64,000 nt of DNA from Pontibacter kalidii (GTDB taxonomy: Bacteria; Bacteroidota; Bacteroidia; Cytophagales; Hymenobacteraceae). Within the stretch, counting starts at the first letter, position 1. Each line of letters starts with the position of its first letter. The notes under the pieces are model-generated. The model made no database searches, had not been told where the DNA came from, and worked only from the letters and a program-made list of their open reading frames with translations. Both the position numbers and the translations under genes were made by a program. The stretch lies in contig NZ_CP111079.1 in NCBI RefSeq assembly GCF_026278245.1, positions 3,474,501 through 3,538,500 of the forward strand, written 5' to 3'. Positions 27,531 to 35,804 of the stretch are shown here, piece by piece.

Positions 27531-28069
27531 TAGCTTATCTGTGCTTCTGCTGTTACAGGATAGTAGGCCTCGTACCGGCCCGGCACCAACTCATAAACCC
27601 GGAGGGTGGTCATCACCAGCTCGGAGTTGAGGTAGCCTTTGATCGTTTCGCCTTTGAGGATGTTGTAAAAGGTGAGCACCTCCTGCGGTGCCTGCCCGGC
27701 GTTCACGCCAGCCATTACCTGCTGCCGCTGCTCCGGGCTACATTTGGTAAACCGCTTTCCCGTCTGCTCCTTGGTTAGCTCGGCAAAGGCAGCCATGCCC
27801 GACATGAACGTCTGCTGATCCTCCCTGGAATAGCAGTCGTCGAGCATGGTGAGCGTGAACAGGTGCAGCCCCATGTCCCTGGCCCCAGGGGTGTCGGTGG
27901 CGGGCAGGATCGTCTCCACTACCTCAGCCAGCAGTTCCTCCTGCTGGGCCGACACATCCAGGTGCTCCAGCGGGATAGAGGCCTTCCCTTCTTCCAGCAC
28001 GCAGGAGGGCAGCACGGCCACGCCCCCCGCGAAAATCAACAGGCCCTTCACGGCCGATCGCCTATCCAT
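27530..28069 (-). CDS. Gluconate 2-dehydrogenase subunit 3 family lipoprotein
   Basis: 179 residues. The N-terminus MDRRSAVKGLLIF carries twin arginines, followed by a hydrophobic core ending in VLPSC, which reads as a Tat-exported lipoprotein signal. The remainder is a helical domain of the gluconate_2-dh3 family (ETILPATDTPGARD segment near residue 53). Such subunits escort GMC-type flavoprotein dehydrogenases to the periplasm; the flavoprotein gene overlaps its stop codon (TAATG). First gene of a two-gene operon, divergent from susC. Confidence 0.88.
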   Translation of the reverse strand: MDRRSAVKGLLIFAGGVAVLPSCVLEEGKASIPLEHLDVSAQQEELLAEVVETILPATDTPGARDMGLHLFTLTMLDDCYSREDQQTFMSGMAAFAELTKEQTGKRFTKCSPEQRQQVMAGVNAGQAPQEVLTFYNILKGETIKGYLNSELVMTTLRVYELVPGRYEAYYPVTAEAQIS

Positions 28070-28695
28070 TTATACTAATCATTAAGTTTCTTATCTTATT
28101 TATTTCTGAGGATTGCTCTTTTAATAACCCAGGGAAAGCAACGACATCCTCAGAGCTTAAGTCTGGTACTTGATTAAGTTGAGCCAAGGTGAGCACGGCC
28201 AACTGCTTTCAGCCACACAAGATAACAATTATGTGTAGCTACCAAAAAACAATTTTTCTCTACTAAAAATAAGTAACCACTCACATTGTTATTATACTTC
28301 AATGCCTCTAACTAAAAGCTCCATGAGAACCTGAATACGACCATGTTACAAACCCTGGCACCTTGCTAACACAACATGCTTACCACCAACCAACAACAAC
28401 CCATCCCTCAATAGTTCTCAAAACACCCCTATACCTCTATATACTTTTTTTCAAAATTAAAGTATAACAGCATATTTATTCTTGCTTTTTAACTTTTTTA
28501 CGCATATTTTGAATGATTGATCACTCAGTTATCTAGCAAAGCCTATGTAAAAACTGTACTTCAACTCCCCAAATCTTTCTGGTCCCCTGCTGTCATCTGT
28601 CAGGTAATCAAGAGTCTTTTTACAAGAGTCTTACAGGTGTGTGCTTACACCTTTTGAAAAGCCTAAATACGATTTCACCTAATTAACCTACTAAA
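28070..28695. other. AT-rich divergent control region ahead of susC
   Basis: About 625 gene-free bases between the divergent GMC operon and susC. Near susC there is a 10-base direct repeat CAAGAGTCTT at 28609-28618 and 28623-28632 (14-base spacing), then a short hairpin AGGTGT-gtgctt-ACACCT followed by TT at 28635-28654, 42 bases before the start codon. TATACTT or AAGTATA motifs lie near 28293, 28440 and 28460. No clear TAnnTTTG box is found. The repeats are candidate sites for a regulator of the locus; no sensor gene is nearby. Confidence 0.5.
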
Positions 28696-31600
28696 ATGAA
28701 ACAGAATTACTCCAAGGCATGGATTCCCCCATTGGGCAGGCATGCAAAGTTTACGTCCCGGCAGATGAAGCTGGCCACGGCACTCGCTGTAGCCTGTCTG
28801 CTGCAAGCACCTACCACCGCCACCGCTTCGATAGCTCCCTTCGCCATAGAAAGCAGCCTGCTTTCGGAGAGCGGCATGGTACTGCAGAACGTTGAGGTAA
28901 AGGGTAAGATAACCGACGAAAACGGGGAAGGCATACCAGGGGCCACCGTTGTAGTGAAGGGAACGACACTAGGCACCACCACTGACGTGAATGGCAACTT
29001 CAGCCTGAGCGTGCCGGATGGCAACAGCACCCTGGTTGTTTCTTTCATTGGCTACAAGACACAGGAAATACCGGTAAACAACCGCTCCTCCATAACCATA
29101 GCCATGGCTACCGACACAAAGGCGCTGCAGGAAGTGGTGGTGACGGGCTATGCGGTACAGGAGAAAAAGGACCTGACCGGCGCCGTGGCTGTGGTAGACG
29201 TGTCCGAGATGACCAAACAACCGGAGGCACAAGTTTCGAGCATGTTACAAGGGCGAGCATCCGGTGTTACGGTTCTTGGATCAGGACAACCAGGAGAGGC
29301 GCAGCAGGTTAGGATACGTGGTTTTAACACCTTCGGAAACAATACCCCTCTGTATGTAGTAGATGGGGTTCCTACCGAAAATATCAGCACTCTAAACCCC
29401 AACGATGTGGAAACCATGCAGGTACTGAAGGATGCCGGCTCTGCCTCTATCTACGGCTCCCGTGCTGCCAATGGGGTGATCATCATCACAACAAAAAAAG
29501 GCAAAGGCAAAGTATCGGTGACGTATGATGGCTACTACGGCACGCAGCGCCCGTCAGGAGAAAACCCCTGGAACCTGGCCAATCCTCAAGAAATGGCCGA
29601 ACTGGAATGGTTAGTAGCTAAAAACAGCAATACTAGCCCAAGTCCTCGTCTGTATGGCTCTGGGCCTAGCCCTTTACTGCCTGACTACCTGGTATCAGGC
29701 GAGGGAGTTACGCTGACTGGCGTGATGGAAGGAGACCCGGCAGCAGACCCTTCACGCTATAATGTAAATCCTTTTTATACAGGAGGAAGTACAGAACTGA
29801 GCACTTTCTACCGTATTGCAAGGGCAAACAAAGAAGGCACTGACTGGTACAGCGAAATATTTAGACCAGCCCCTATTACGAGCCACAATGTGGCGGTAAG
29901 TAGCGGTGGTGAGATGGGAAGTTTTTACTTTGCTGCAAACTACTTTAATCAGCAGGGGGTACTGGAAAACACCTACTTCAAGCGATACACCGTAAGAGCA
30001 AACAGCTCCTTTAATGTAAACAAGAACATCCGGGTAGGGGAAAACCTGGCCTATTCCATCATTGAGAATCCTCAGATAGGGGGCGGCGAGAACCTAATAA
30101 ACATGGCCTATCGCCTGCAGCCCATCATCCCGGTGTATGATATAATGGGGAACTTCTCTGGCTCTTCTGGTGGTGGCTTAGGGAATGCCAGAAATCCGGT
30201 GGCGCAGCTTGATAGACTAAAAAACAATAAGGTGCTCAATAACCGCCTTTTTGGTAATGTGTATGCTGAAGCGGACTTCCTGAATCACTTCACAGCGCGC
30301 ACCATCTTTGGTGGTGAAATGTATAATAACAACAGCCGCTCCTTCACCTATCCAGAGTATGAAAATGGTGAGAATAATACCATCAACCAGTACAATCAAA
30401 GTGCTAGTAATGGCTATAACTGGACCTGGACCAACACATTAACCTTTAAAAAGAATTTTAATGATGTACATGATGTGACAGTTGTGGTTGGCTCTGAAGC
30501 TTACAATAATTACTGGAACGAGGTGGGCGGTTCAACCCAGGGCTTTTTCTCATTTGACCCGAATTTTACTGGCCTAGGAACAGGTTCTGGTACGCGTAAT
30601 AACTTTAGCAACAGAAGCGAAGATGCATTATACTCATTAATAGGCAGGTTAGATTATAACCTGAAAGACAAATACCTCTTTGGGTTTGTAATTAGAAGAG
30701 ATGGTTCTTCCAGGTTTGGTGAAAACAACCGGTATGGGGTATTCCCAGCGGCAAGTGCTGGTTGGCGAATCTCTCAGGAAAACTTTATGCAGGGCATCAG
30801 CTGGATTTCAGACCTGAAGCTCCGTGGTGGTTATGGTGTGATGGGTAACCAGATAAATGTGGATCCTAAAAACGCCTTTACTACTTTTAATTCTGATAGA
30901 AACCTGTCCTACTATGACATTGGCGGCACCAATAACTCTGTCATAGAAGGCTTTAGGAAGGCCCGCATTGGTAACCCAGATGCGAAGTGGGAAACCAACA
31001 TTAACAGTAACATTGGTATCGATGCGACATTACTAAATGGCAAAATTGATATTACCGCTGATTACTACTACAAGAGAATAGAGGACTTACTGTTTAATGT
31101 GGAACTTCCAGGCACTGCTGGTGGAGCAACAGTACCATCCGTAAATATTGCCGAAATGCGAAATAAGGGATTGGATGCAGCAATAACAGGGCATTTTGAC
31201 ATCACCTCTGATTTCAGGTTGGATTTAACTGCTACAATAACAACCTATAACAATGAGATATTAAAAGTATCAAATGGTCCTCAGTATTTCGATCTAGAAG
31301 GCCGTCGTTTCAACGGAAGCTTAATTGTTCGTAACCAGATAGGTTCTCCGATGAGCTCCTTCTTTGGCTATCAGATAGAGGGCTTCTGGGATGATGAGGC
31401 TGAAATAAGCGATGCAAATGAGTTGGCCAGAACCTCTACAGGTGATCCAAACGCTATCTACCAGGCAGATGTGAAACCAGGCCGCTTTCGCTATGCCGAT
31501 ACCAACGGCGATGGAATTATCACACCTGATGACAGAACCGTGCTAGGAAATCCCAATCCTGATTTCACCTATGGCTTGAATATAGCCGCTACCTACAAGA

Positions 31601-32058
31601 ACTTCGACTTTACTATGTTCCTGTATGGCTCGCAAGGAAATGACATATGGAACCAGGTAAAATGGTGGACGGATTTCAATCCGAACTTTGTAGGGGCAAA
31701 AAGTAAAACAGCACTCTACGATTCTTGGACCCCAGAGAATCCTAATGCGACAGCACCCATACAGGAAACGAGTGGTTCTTTCAGTACAACCAACGTTCCT
31801 AATTCTTACTATGTCGAGAATGGCTCATACTTAAGGGCCAAAAACGTGCAGTTAGGCTATACATTACCAACAAACCTGCTAAGCAGCTATGGCATTGGCA
31901 GTTTACGGGTTTATGTGCAGGCTGCTAACTTGTTCACCATAACCAAGTACTCTGGCCTGGATCCTGAAATTTCCGGCGGCACCAGAGCATTCGGAATAGA
32001 CGAAGGTAATTATCCTAACATGCGCCAGTACATAGCCGGTGTCAACGTTTCCTTCTAA
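28696..32058 (+). CDS. SusC/RagA-type TonB-dependent outer-membrane transporter
   Basis: 1120 residues: signal region (about 1-45), CarboxypepD_reg-like domain starting VKGKITDENGEGIPGATV (about 69-135), TonB plug with LQEVVVTGYA and YVVDGVPTENI (about 145-270), then a 22-strand barrel ending in NVSF. SusC proteins import oligosaccharides through the outer membrane with the SusD lid. No STN domain, so it is not the anti-sigma-signalling type. Base composition changes inside the gene: the first 550 bases or so are up to 60 percent GC, while much of the barrel (about 30.3-32.0 kb) falls to 33-45 percent. No AAGTATA motif is present. Confidence 0.95.
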   Translation: MKQNYSKAWIPPLGRHAKFTSRQMKLATALAVACLLQAPTTATASIAPFAIESSLLSESGMVLQNVEVKGKITDENGEGIPGATVVVKGTTLGTTTDVNGNFSLSVPDGNSTLVVSFIGYKTQEIPVNNRSSITIAMATDTKALQEVVVTGYAVQEKKDLTGAVAVVDVSEMTKQPEAQVSSMLQGRASGVTVLGSGQPGEAQQVRIRGFNTFGNNTPLYVVDGVPTENISTLNPNDVETMQVLKDAGSASIYGSRAANGVIIITTKKGKGKVSVTYDGYYGTQRPSGENPWNLANPQEMAELEWLVAKNSNTSPSPRLYGSGPSPLLPDYLVSGEGVTLTGVMEGDPAADPSRYNVNPFYTGGSTELSTFYRIARANKEGTDWYSEIFRPAPITSHNVAVSSGGEMGSFYFAANYFNQQGVLENTYFKRYTVRANSSFNVNKNIRVGENLAYSIIENPQIGGGENLINMAYRLQPIIPVYDIMGNFSGSSGGGLGNARNPVAQLDRLKNNKVLNNRLFGNVYAEADFLNHFTARTIFGGEMYNNNSRSFTYPEYENGENNTINQYNQSASNGYNWTWTNTLTFKKNFNDVHDVTVVVGSEAYNNYWNEVGGSTQGFFSFDPNFTGLGTGSGTRNNFSNRSEDALYSLIGRLDYNLKDKYLFGFVIRRDGSSRFGENNRYGVFPAASAGWRISQENFMQGISWISDLKLRGGYGVMGNQINVDPKNAFTTFNSDRNLSYYDIGGTNNSVIEGFRKARIGNPDAKWETNINSNIGIDATLLNGKIDITADYYYKRIEDLLFNVELPGTAGGATVPSVNIAEMRNKGLDAAITGHFDITSDFRLDLTATITTYNNEILKVSNGPQYFDLEGRRFNGSLIVRNQIGSPMSSFFGYQIEGFWDDEAEISDANELARTSTGDPNAIYQADVKPGRFRYADTNGDGIITPDDRTVLGNPNPDFTYGLNIAATYKNFDFTMFLYGSQGNDIWNQVKWWTDFNPNFVGAKSKTALYDSWTPENPNATAPIQETSGSFSTTNVPNSYYVENGSYLRAKNVQLGYTLPTNLLSSYGIGSLRVYVQAANLFTITKYSGLDPEISGGTRAFGIDEGNYPNMRQYIAGVNVSF

Positions 32059-32084
32059 TTTTTGATTCTAATCTTTTTACAGAT

Positions 32085-33866
32085 ATGAAAAAATATAAAT
32101 TGATTGTTATGACAGCTGCAGTAGTTAGCACTATGCAGTTGCTACCGTCTTGCGGTGATGATTTTCTTGAAAAGCCAGTCATCGGAGAATTAGGCGAGGA
32201 GATAATTGCCAATGAGGCAGGCTTAGAAAAACTTTTAATCGGTGCCTATGCTGCCTTAGACGGTCAGGGTAATGGAGCTGCCATTGCCGGTGGAGGTCAG
32301 TGGGAGGCTGCACCTACTAACTGGATATACGGTAGTGTGGCCGGGGGAGAGGCTCATAAGGGTAGCGATGGCGCAGACCAGCCTGCCATCAACTCTATCG
32401 CCACCTTCATCTCGGACCCAAGCAACGGCTTCTTCAATACCAAGTGGAAAGCTTTGTACGAAGGTGTAACCCGTGCAAACTCCACCTTAAAGATACTCGC
32501 AAAGGCAACTGATGTACCCAGTGCTACTAAGCAGCGAATTGAAGGGGAGGCACGCTTTCTACGTGGGCATTATTATTTTGAGTTGAAGAAGATGTTTAAC
32601 ATGGTGCCTTGGATAGATGAAACGACCGAAAATTATAACCAGCCGAACAATGTTGATATTTGGCCAAAGATTGAGGCGGATTTTCAGTTTGCCATGGATA
32701 ACTTGCCTAACACACAGGCACAGGTAGGTCGGGCTAATAAATGGGCCGCCGCAGCTTATCTGGGAAAAACTTACTTGTACCAGAAAAAGTATGCCGAGGC
32801 AAAAGGCATCTTTGACCAGGTGATTACATCCGGCGTTACCTCTAATGGGCTTAAGTATGGCTTAGTGGATAAATTCAAAGATAACTTTGATGCCGCCAAT
32901 GAGAACAACAAGGAGTCTGTTTTTGCTATCCAGATGGTGGCTAACGATGGTACCGGTACTATTGCAAATGCCAACCAAGGCGAAATGCTGAACTACCCGT
33001 ACAACAGCCCGTTCCGCTGCTGCGGGTTCTTCCAGCCGACTATAGACCTGGCTAATTCCTACCGTACCAATGCTCAGGGCCTGCCTTACCTGGACAATTA
33101 CAACGCCACCGCGTTAAAGCATGACCAAGGCATCGCTTCCAACCAGGCCTTCACGCCAGATACACAGCCCGTGGACCCGCGCCTGGACTGGACAGTAGGC
33201 CGTCGTGGTATTCCGTTCCTGGATTGGGGTGCACATCCAGGTCAGGCATGGATTCGTTTGCAAAGCTATGCTGGTCCTTATTCTTCTAAGAAGCATATTT
33301 ACTGGCAGGCTACTGCCGATACTTACTCTGACCAAAGCTCATGGGCCCCGGGCTCTGCTATAAACGTAGTATTGATCCGTTATGCAGACGTACTGTTAAT
33401 GGCCGCAGAAGCCGAGGCCCAGCTGGGCAACTTGTCGCAGGCACAGGAGTACGTGAACATGGTGCGCGCCAGAGCCGCCTTGCCGGTAAACAAAGTGTAT
33501 GAGTACAAAGATCCGGAAAACCCGACAGCCGGTTTCACCAACGAGGAAGCTGCCAATTACAACGTGGCGCCTTATCCGGATGGTTATTTTGCAGGCTTGG
33601 GTAAAGAACAAGCACTGGAGGCGATCTACTTTGAGCGCAAGTTGGAGCTCGCCCTGGAAGGTCATCGTTTCTTTGACCTGGTACGTTGGGGCAAGGCTGC
33701 AGAGGAGCTAAATTCCTTCTTCGGCTATGAAGGGGCGCTGTTGCCAGATGTGAGAGGAGGCAACTTCATTCAAGGAAAGCATGAGTATTTCCCAATCCCA
33801 CAAAGGCAGATAGACCTGCAAACACAGGGAGGAGTTTCTGCTCTGACACAAAACCCTGGGTACTAA
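32085..33866 (+). CDS. SusD/RagB-type surface glycan-binding lipoprotein
   Basis: 593 residues; lipobox LLPSC (Cys23), then the SusD fold with N-terminal TPR-like helices (GEARFLRGHYYFELKK) and the C-terminal conserved segment ERKLELALEGHRFFDLVRWGK. SusD forms the lid on SusC; the gene starts 27 bases after the susC stop. The first third is AT-rich like the 3' part of susC, whereas from about 33.0 kb GC rises to near 60 percent, so both outer ends of the pair look native and the middle looks exchanged (inference). Followed by a good terminator. Confidence 0.95.
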   Translation: MKKYKLIVMTAAVVSTMQLLPSCGDDFLEKPVIGELGEEIIANEAGLEKLLIGAYAALDGQGNGAAIAGGGQWEAAPTNWIYGSVAGGEAHKGSDGADQPAINSIATFISDPSNGFFNTKWKALYEGVTRANSTLKILAKATDVPSATKQRIEGEARFLRGHYYFELKKMFNMVPWIDETTENYNQPNNVDIWPKIEADFQFAMDNLPNTQAQVGRANKWAAAAYLGKTYLYQKKYAEAKGIFDQVITSGVTSNGLKYGLVDKFKDNFDAANENNKESVFAIQMVANDGTGTIANANQGEMLNYPYNSPFRCCGFFQPTIDLANSYRTNAQGLPYLDNYNATALKHDQGIASNQAFTPDTQPVDPRLDWTVGRRGIPFLDWGAHPGQAWIRLQSYAGPYSSKKHIYWQATADTYSDQSSWAPGSAINVVLIRYADVLLMAAEAEAQLGNLSQAQEYVNMVRARAALPVNKVYEYKDPENPTAGFTNEEAANYNVAPYPDGYFAGLGKEQALEAIYFERKLELALEGHRFFDLVRWGKAAEELNSFFGYEGALLPDVRGGNFIQGKHEYFPIPQRQIDLQTQGGVSALTQNPGY

Positions 33867-33913
33867 ATGAAATCGGCGAGCTGATTGCTCCCCCTTTCAA
33901 AAGTATAAAGCAA

Positions 33914-33950
33914 AAGAAAACCACTTGTAACACTTACAAGTGGTTTTCTT
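33914..33950. terminator. Intrinsic terminator after susD
   Basis: AAGAAAACCACTTGTAA pairs with TTACAAGTGGTTTTCTT across a short CAC loop, and six T follow on the plus strand; the minus strand also continues into TTTTGC. It can serve both susD and the convergent GMC gene. Confidence 0.85.
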
Positions 33951-34001
33951 TTTTATCGCTCCCTTTAGAAGTAATGAGACCGAAATAGTTACGAGCTATA
34001 C

Positions 34002-35717
34002 TTACAGATTACCCTTCTTCATTTCACTTACCGCATAATCCACGGCTCTTGCCGTTAGGGCCATGTAGGTGAGGGAGGGGTTTTGCGTGCCGGTAGAGGT
34101 CATACAGGCGCCATCGGTCACGAAAACGTTCTTACAGGCGTGCAGCTGGTTATACTTGTTCAAGAGCGAGGTCTTCGGGTCGTGGCCCATCCTGACGCCG
34201 CCCATCTCGTGGATGTCGAGCCCCGGCGCCTGTTTGCTGTCATTGGCGTGTATGTTCTTGCATCCCGCCTTGTCCAGCATCTCCGCACCCTGCACCAAAA
34301 AGTCCTTCAGTGACTTTTCGTCATTGTCATCATACCCAACCGATACCTTCAACAAAGGCACACCCCATGCATCCTTCTCACTGGCACTTAGGCTAACGTA
34401 GTTGTTTTCCTTCGGGATCGTCTCCCCTTGCATCATCATGTAAATGCCCCAACCACCTGGCTCCGACAACGCATCCTTATAGGCCGCTCCAAGCTGCTCG
34501 CCGTTCGGAGCAGCGCCTCCCCTGCCTCTGCCGGCGCTATAGAACACCATGTACCCCCGCAGAAAGTCGGTTTCCTGCTTGTGCACGTTCCTAAAGTTAG
34601 GCATCATGACCGCACACGGACGACGGCCGTAGTAGTAGCTGTCTTCGTAGCCTTCCATACTTGCCGAAAGCGAACCCCGGTAATTGTGAAAGGCCACATA
34701 CTTGCCCAGTAGCCCATTATCATTGCCCAGACCATTCGGAAAGCGGGAAGAAGTGGAGTTGAGCAGGATGAGGTTGGTGTTCAGCGCCGCCGCGTTCACG
34801 AAAATAATCTTGGCGAAGTACTCGGTCGCTTCCTTGGTGTGTGCGTCCACTACGCGTACCCCTACGGCTTTGCCTTTTTGCTCATCATAAAGTATGGAAT
34901 GCACCACCGAGTCGGGGCGCAGGGTGAGGTTACCGGTTTTAGCAGCCCAAGGCAGTGTGGAGGAGTTGGAGGAGAAGTAGCCGCCGTAGGGGCAGCCGCG
35001 CTGGCACTTCGTTCTGGCCTGGCACTGCCCGCGTCCCTGCTGGTGATGGATTTCCTCAGGCTTGGTTAAGTGGGCGCAACGGCCAATCATTACATGGCGG
35101 TCCTGGTAAGTTTCTACAATCCGCTTGCGGATGGCTTTCTCGACCACGTTCATCTCCCAGGGGGGCAGAAACTCCCCATCTGGCAGGGTGTCTACTCCAT
35201 CTTTGTTTCCGCTGATCCCGACAAAACGTTCCACGTGGCTGTACCAGGGGGCAATATCATCGTAGCGGATAGGCCAGTCCACGGCAAAACCGTCGCGGGC
35301 CGGGCCTTCGAAATCATACTTGCTCCAGCGCTGGGTCTGCCGCGCCCATAAAAGCGACTTGCCGCCCACCTGGTAACCGCGTATCCAGTCAAAGGGCTTT
35401 TCCTGCACATAAGGGTGTTCCTGATCCTTTACAAAGAAATGGGTAGCATCCTCTTTAAAGGCATAGCACCTGGAGGCGATCGGGTTTTCTTCCCTGAGCT
35501 CCAGCGACAGACGGCCACGGTGCGGAAAGTCCCAGGGGTTCTTGGTTGCCGTGGGATAATCCTTCAGGTGCTCCACATTCCTTCCCCGCTCCAGCACCAG
35601 GGTTTTCAGCCCTTTATCACATAGCTCTTTGGCAGCCCAGCCACCACTGATCCCAGACCCGATCACGATGGCATCATAGGTATGGTCAGCGAATTTGGAA
35701 GTATTGAAATTTGCCAT
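34002..35717 (-). CDS. GMC-family FAD-dependent oxidoreductase (copy 2)
   Basis: 571 residues, the same length and order of motifs as copy 1 (VIGSGISGGWAAKEL, CQARTKCQRGCPYGG, HEMGGVRMG, NPSLTYMAL). The C-terminal 60 residues are nearly identical to copy 1, including at DNA level, while residues about 370-420 differ strongly. No subunit-3 gene adjoins it, so it may share the partner encoded at 27530-28069. It lies downstream of the HEAT/DUF1080 gene in the same orientation. Likely a sugar oxidase or dehydrogenase of this locus with different specificity (inference). Confidence 0.9.
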   Translation of the reverse strand: MANFNTSKFADHTYDAIVIGSGISGGWAAKELCDKGLKTLVLERGRNVEHLKDYPTATKNPWDFPHRGRLSLELREENPIASRCYAFKEDATHFFVKDQEHPYVQEKPFDWIRGYQVGGKSLLWARQTQRWSKYDFEGPARDGFAVDWPIRYDDIAPWYSHVERFVGISGNKDGVDTLPDGEFLPPWEMNVVEKAIRKRIVETYQDRHVMIGRCAHLTKPEEIHHQQGRGQCQARTKCQRGCPYGGYFSSNSSTLPWAAKTGNLTLRPDSVVHSILYDEQKGKAVGVRVVDAHTKEATEYFAKIIFVNAAALNTNLILLNSTSSRFPNGLGNDNGLLGKYVAFHNYRGSLSASMEGYEDSYYYGRRPCAVMMPNFRNVHKQETDFLRGYMVFYSAGRGRGGAAPNGEQLGAAYKDALSEPGGWGIYMMMQGETIPKENNYVSLSASEKDAWGVPLLKVSVGYDDNDEKSLKDFLVQGAEMLDKAGCKNIHANDSKQAPGLDIHEMGGVRMGHDPKTSLLNKYNQLHACKNVFVTDGACMTSTGTQNPSLTYMALTARAVDYAVSEMKKGNL

Positions 35718-35754
35718 CTTACTTGAAGTTGAAGTGATTTTAACCTTTGAATAG

Positions 35755-35782
35755 CTGAAGGCCGGTACATGCCGGCCTTCAG
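35755..35782. terminator. Hairpin downstream of the HEAT/DUF1080 gene
   Basis: CTGAAGGCCGG pairs perfectly with CCGGCCTTCAG over a TACATG loop, 23 bases past the stop codon of the HEAT/DUF1080 gene. No T-run follows on the minus strand, so termination may be partial, with read-through to the GMC gene. Confidence 0.6.
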
Positions 35783-35804
35783 GGTATAAATTACAGAATG
35801 GTTT

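Noticed and set aside
25815..35717. Composite transposon bounded by the two GMC genes
   Set aside because: There is no transposase and no terminal inverted repeats; the similarity is explained by paralogy and possible gene conversion.
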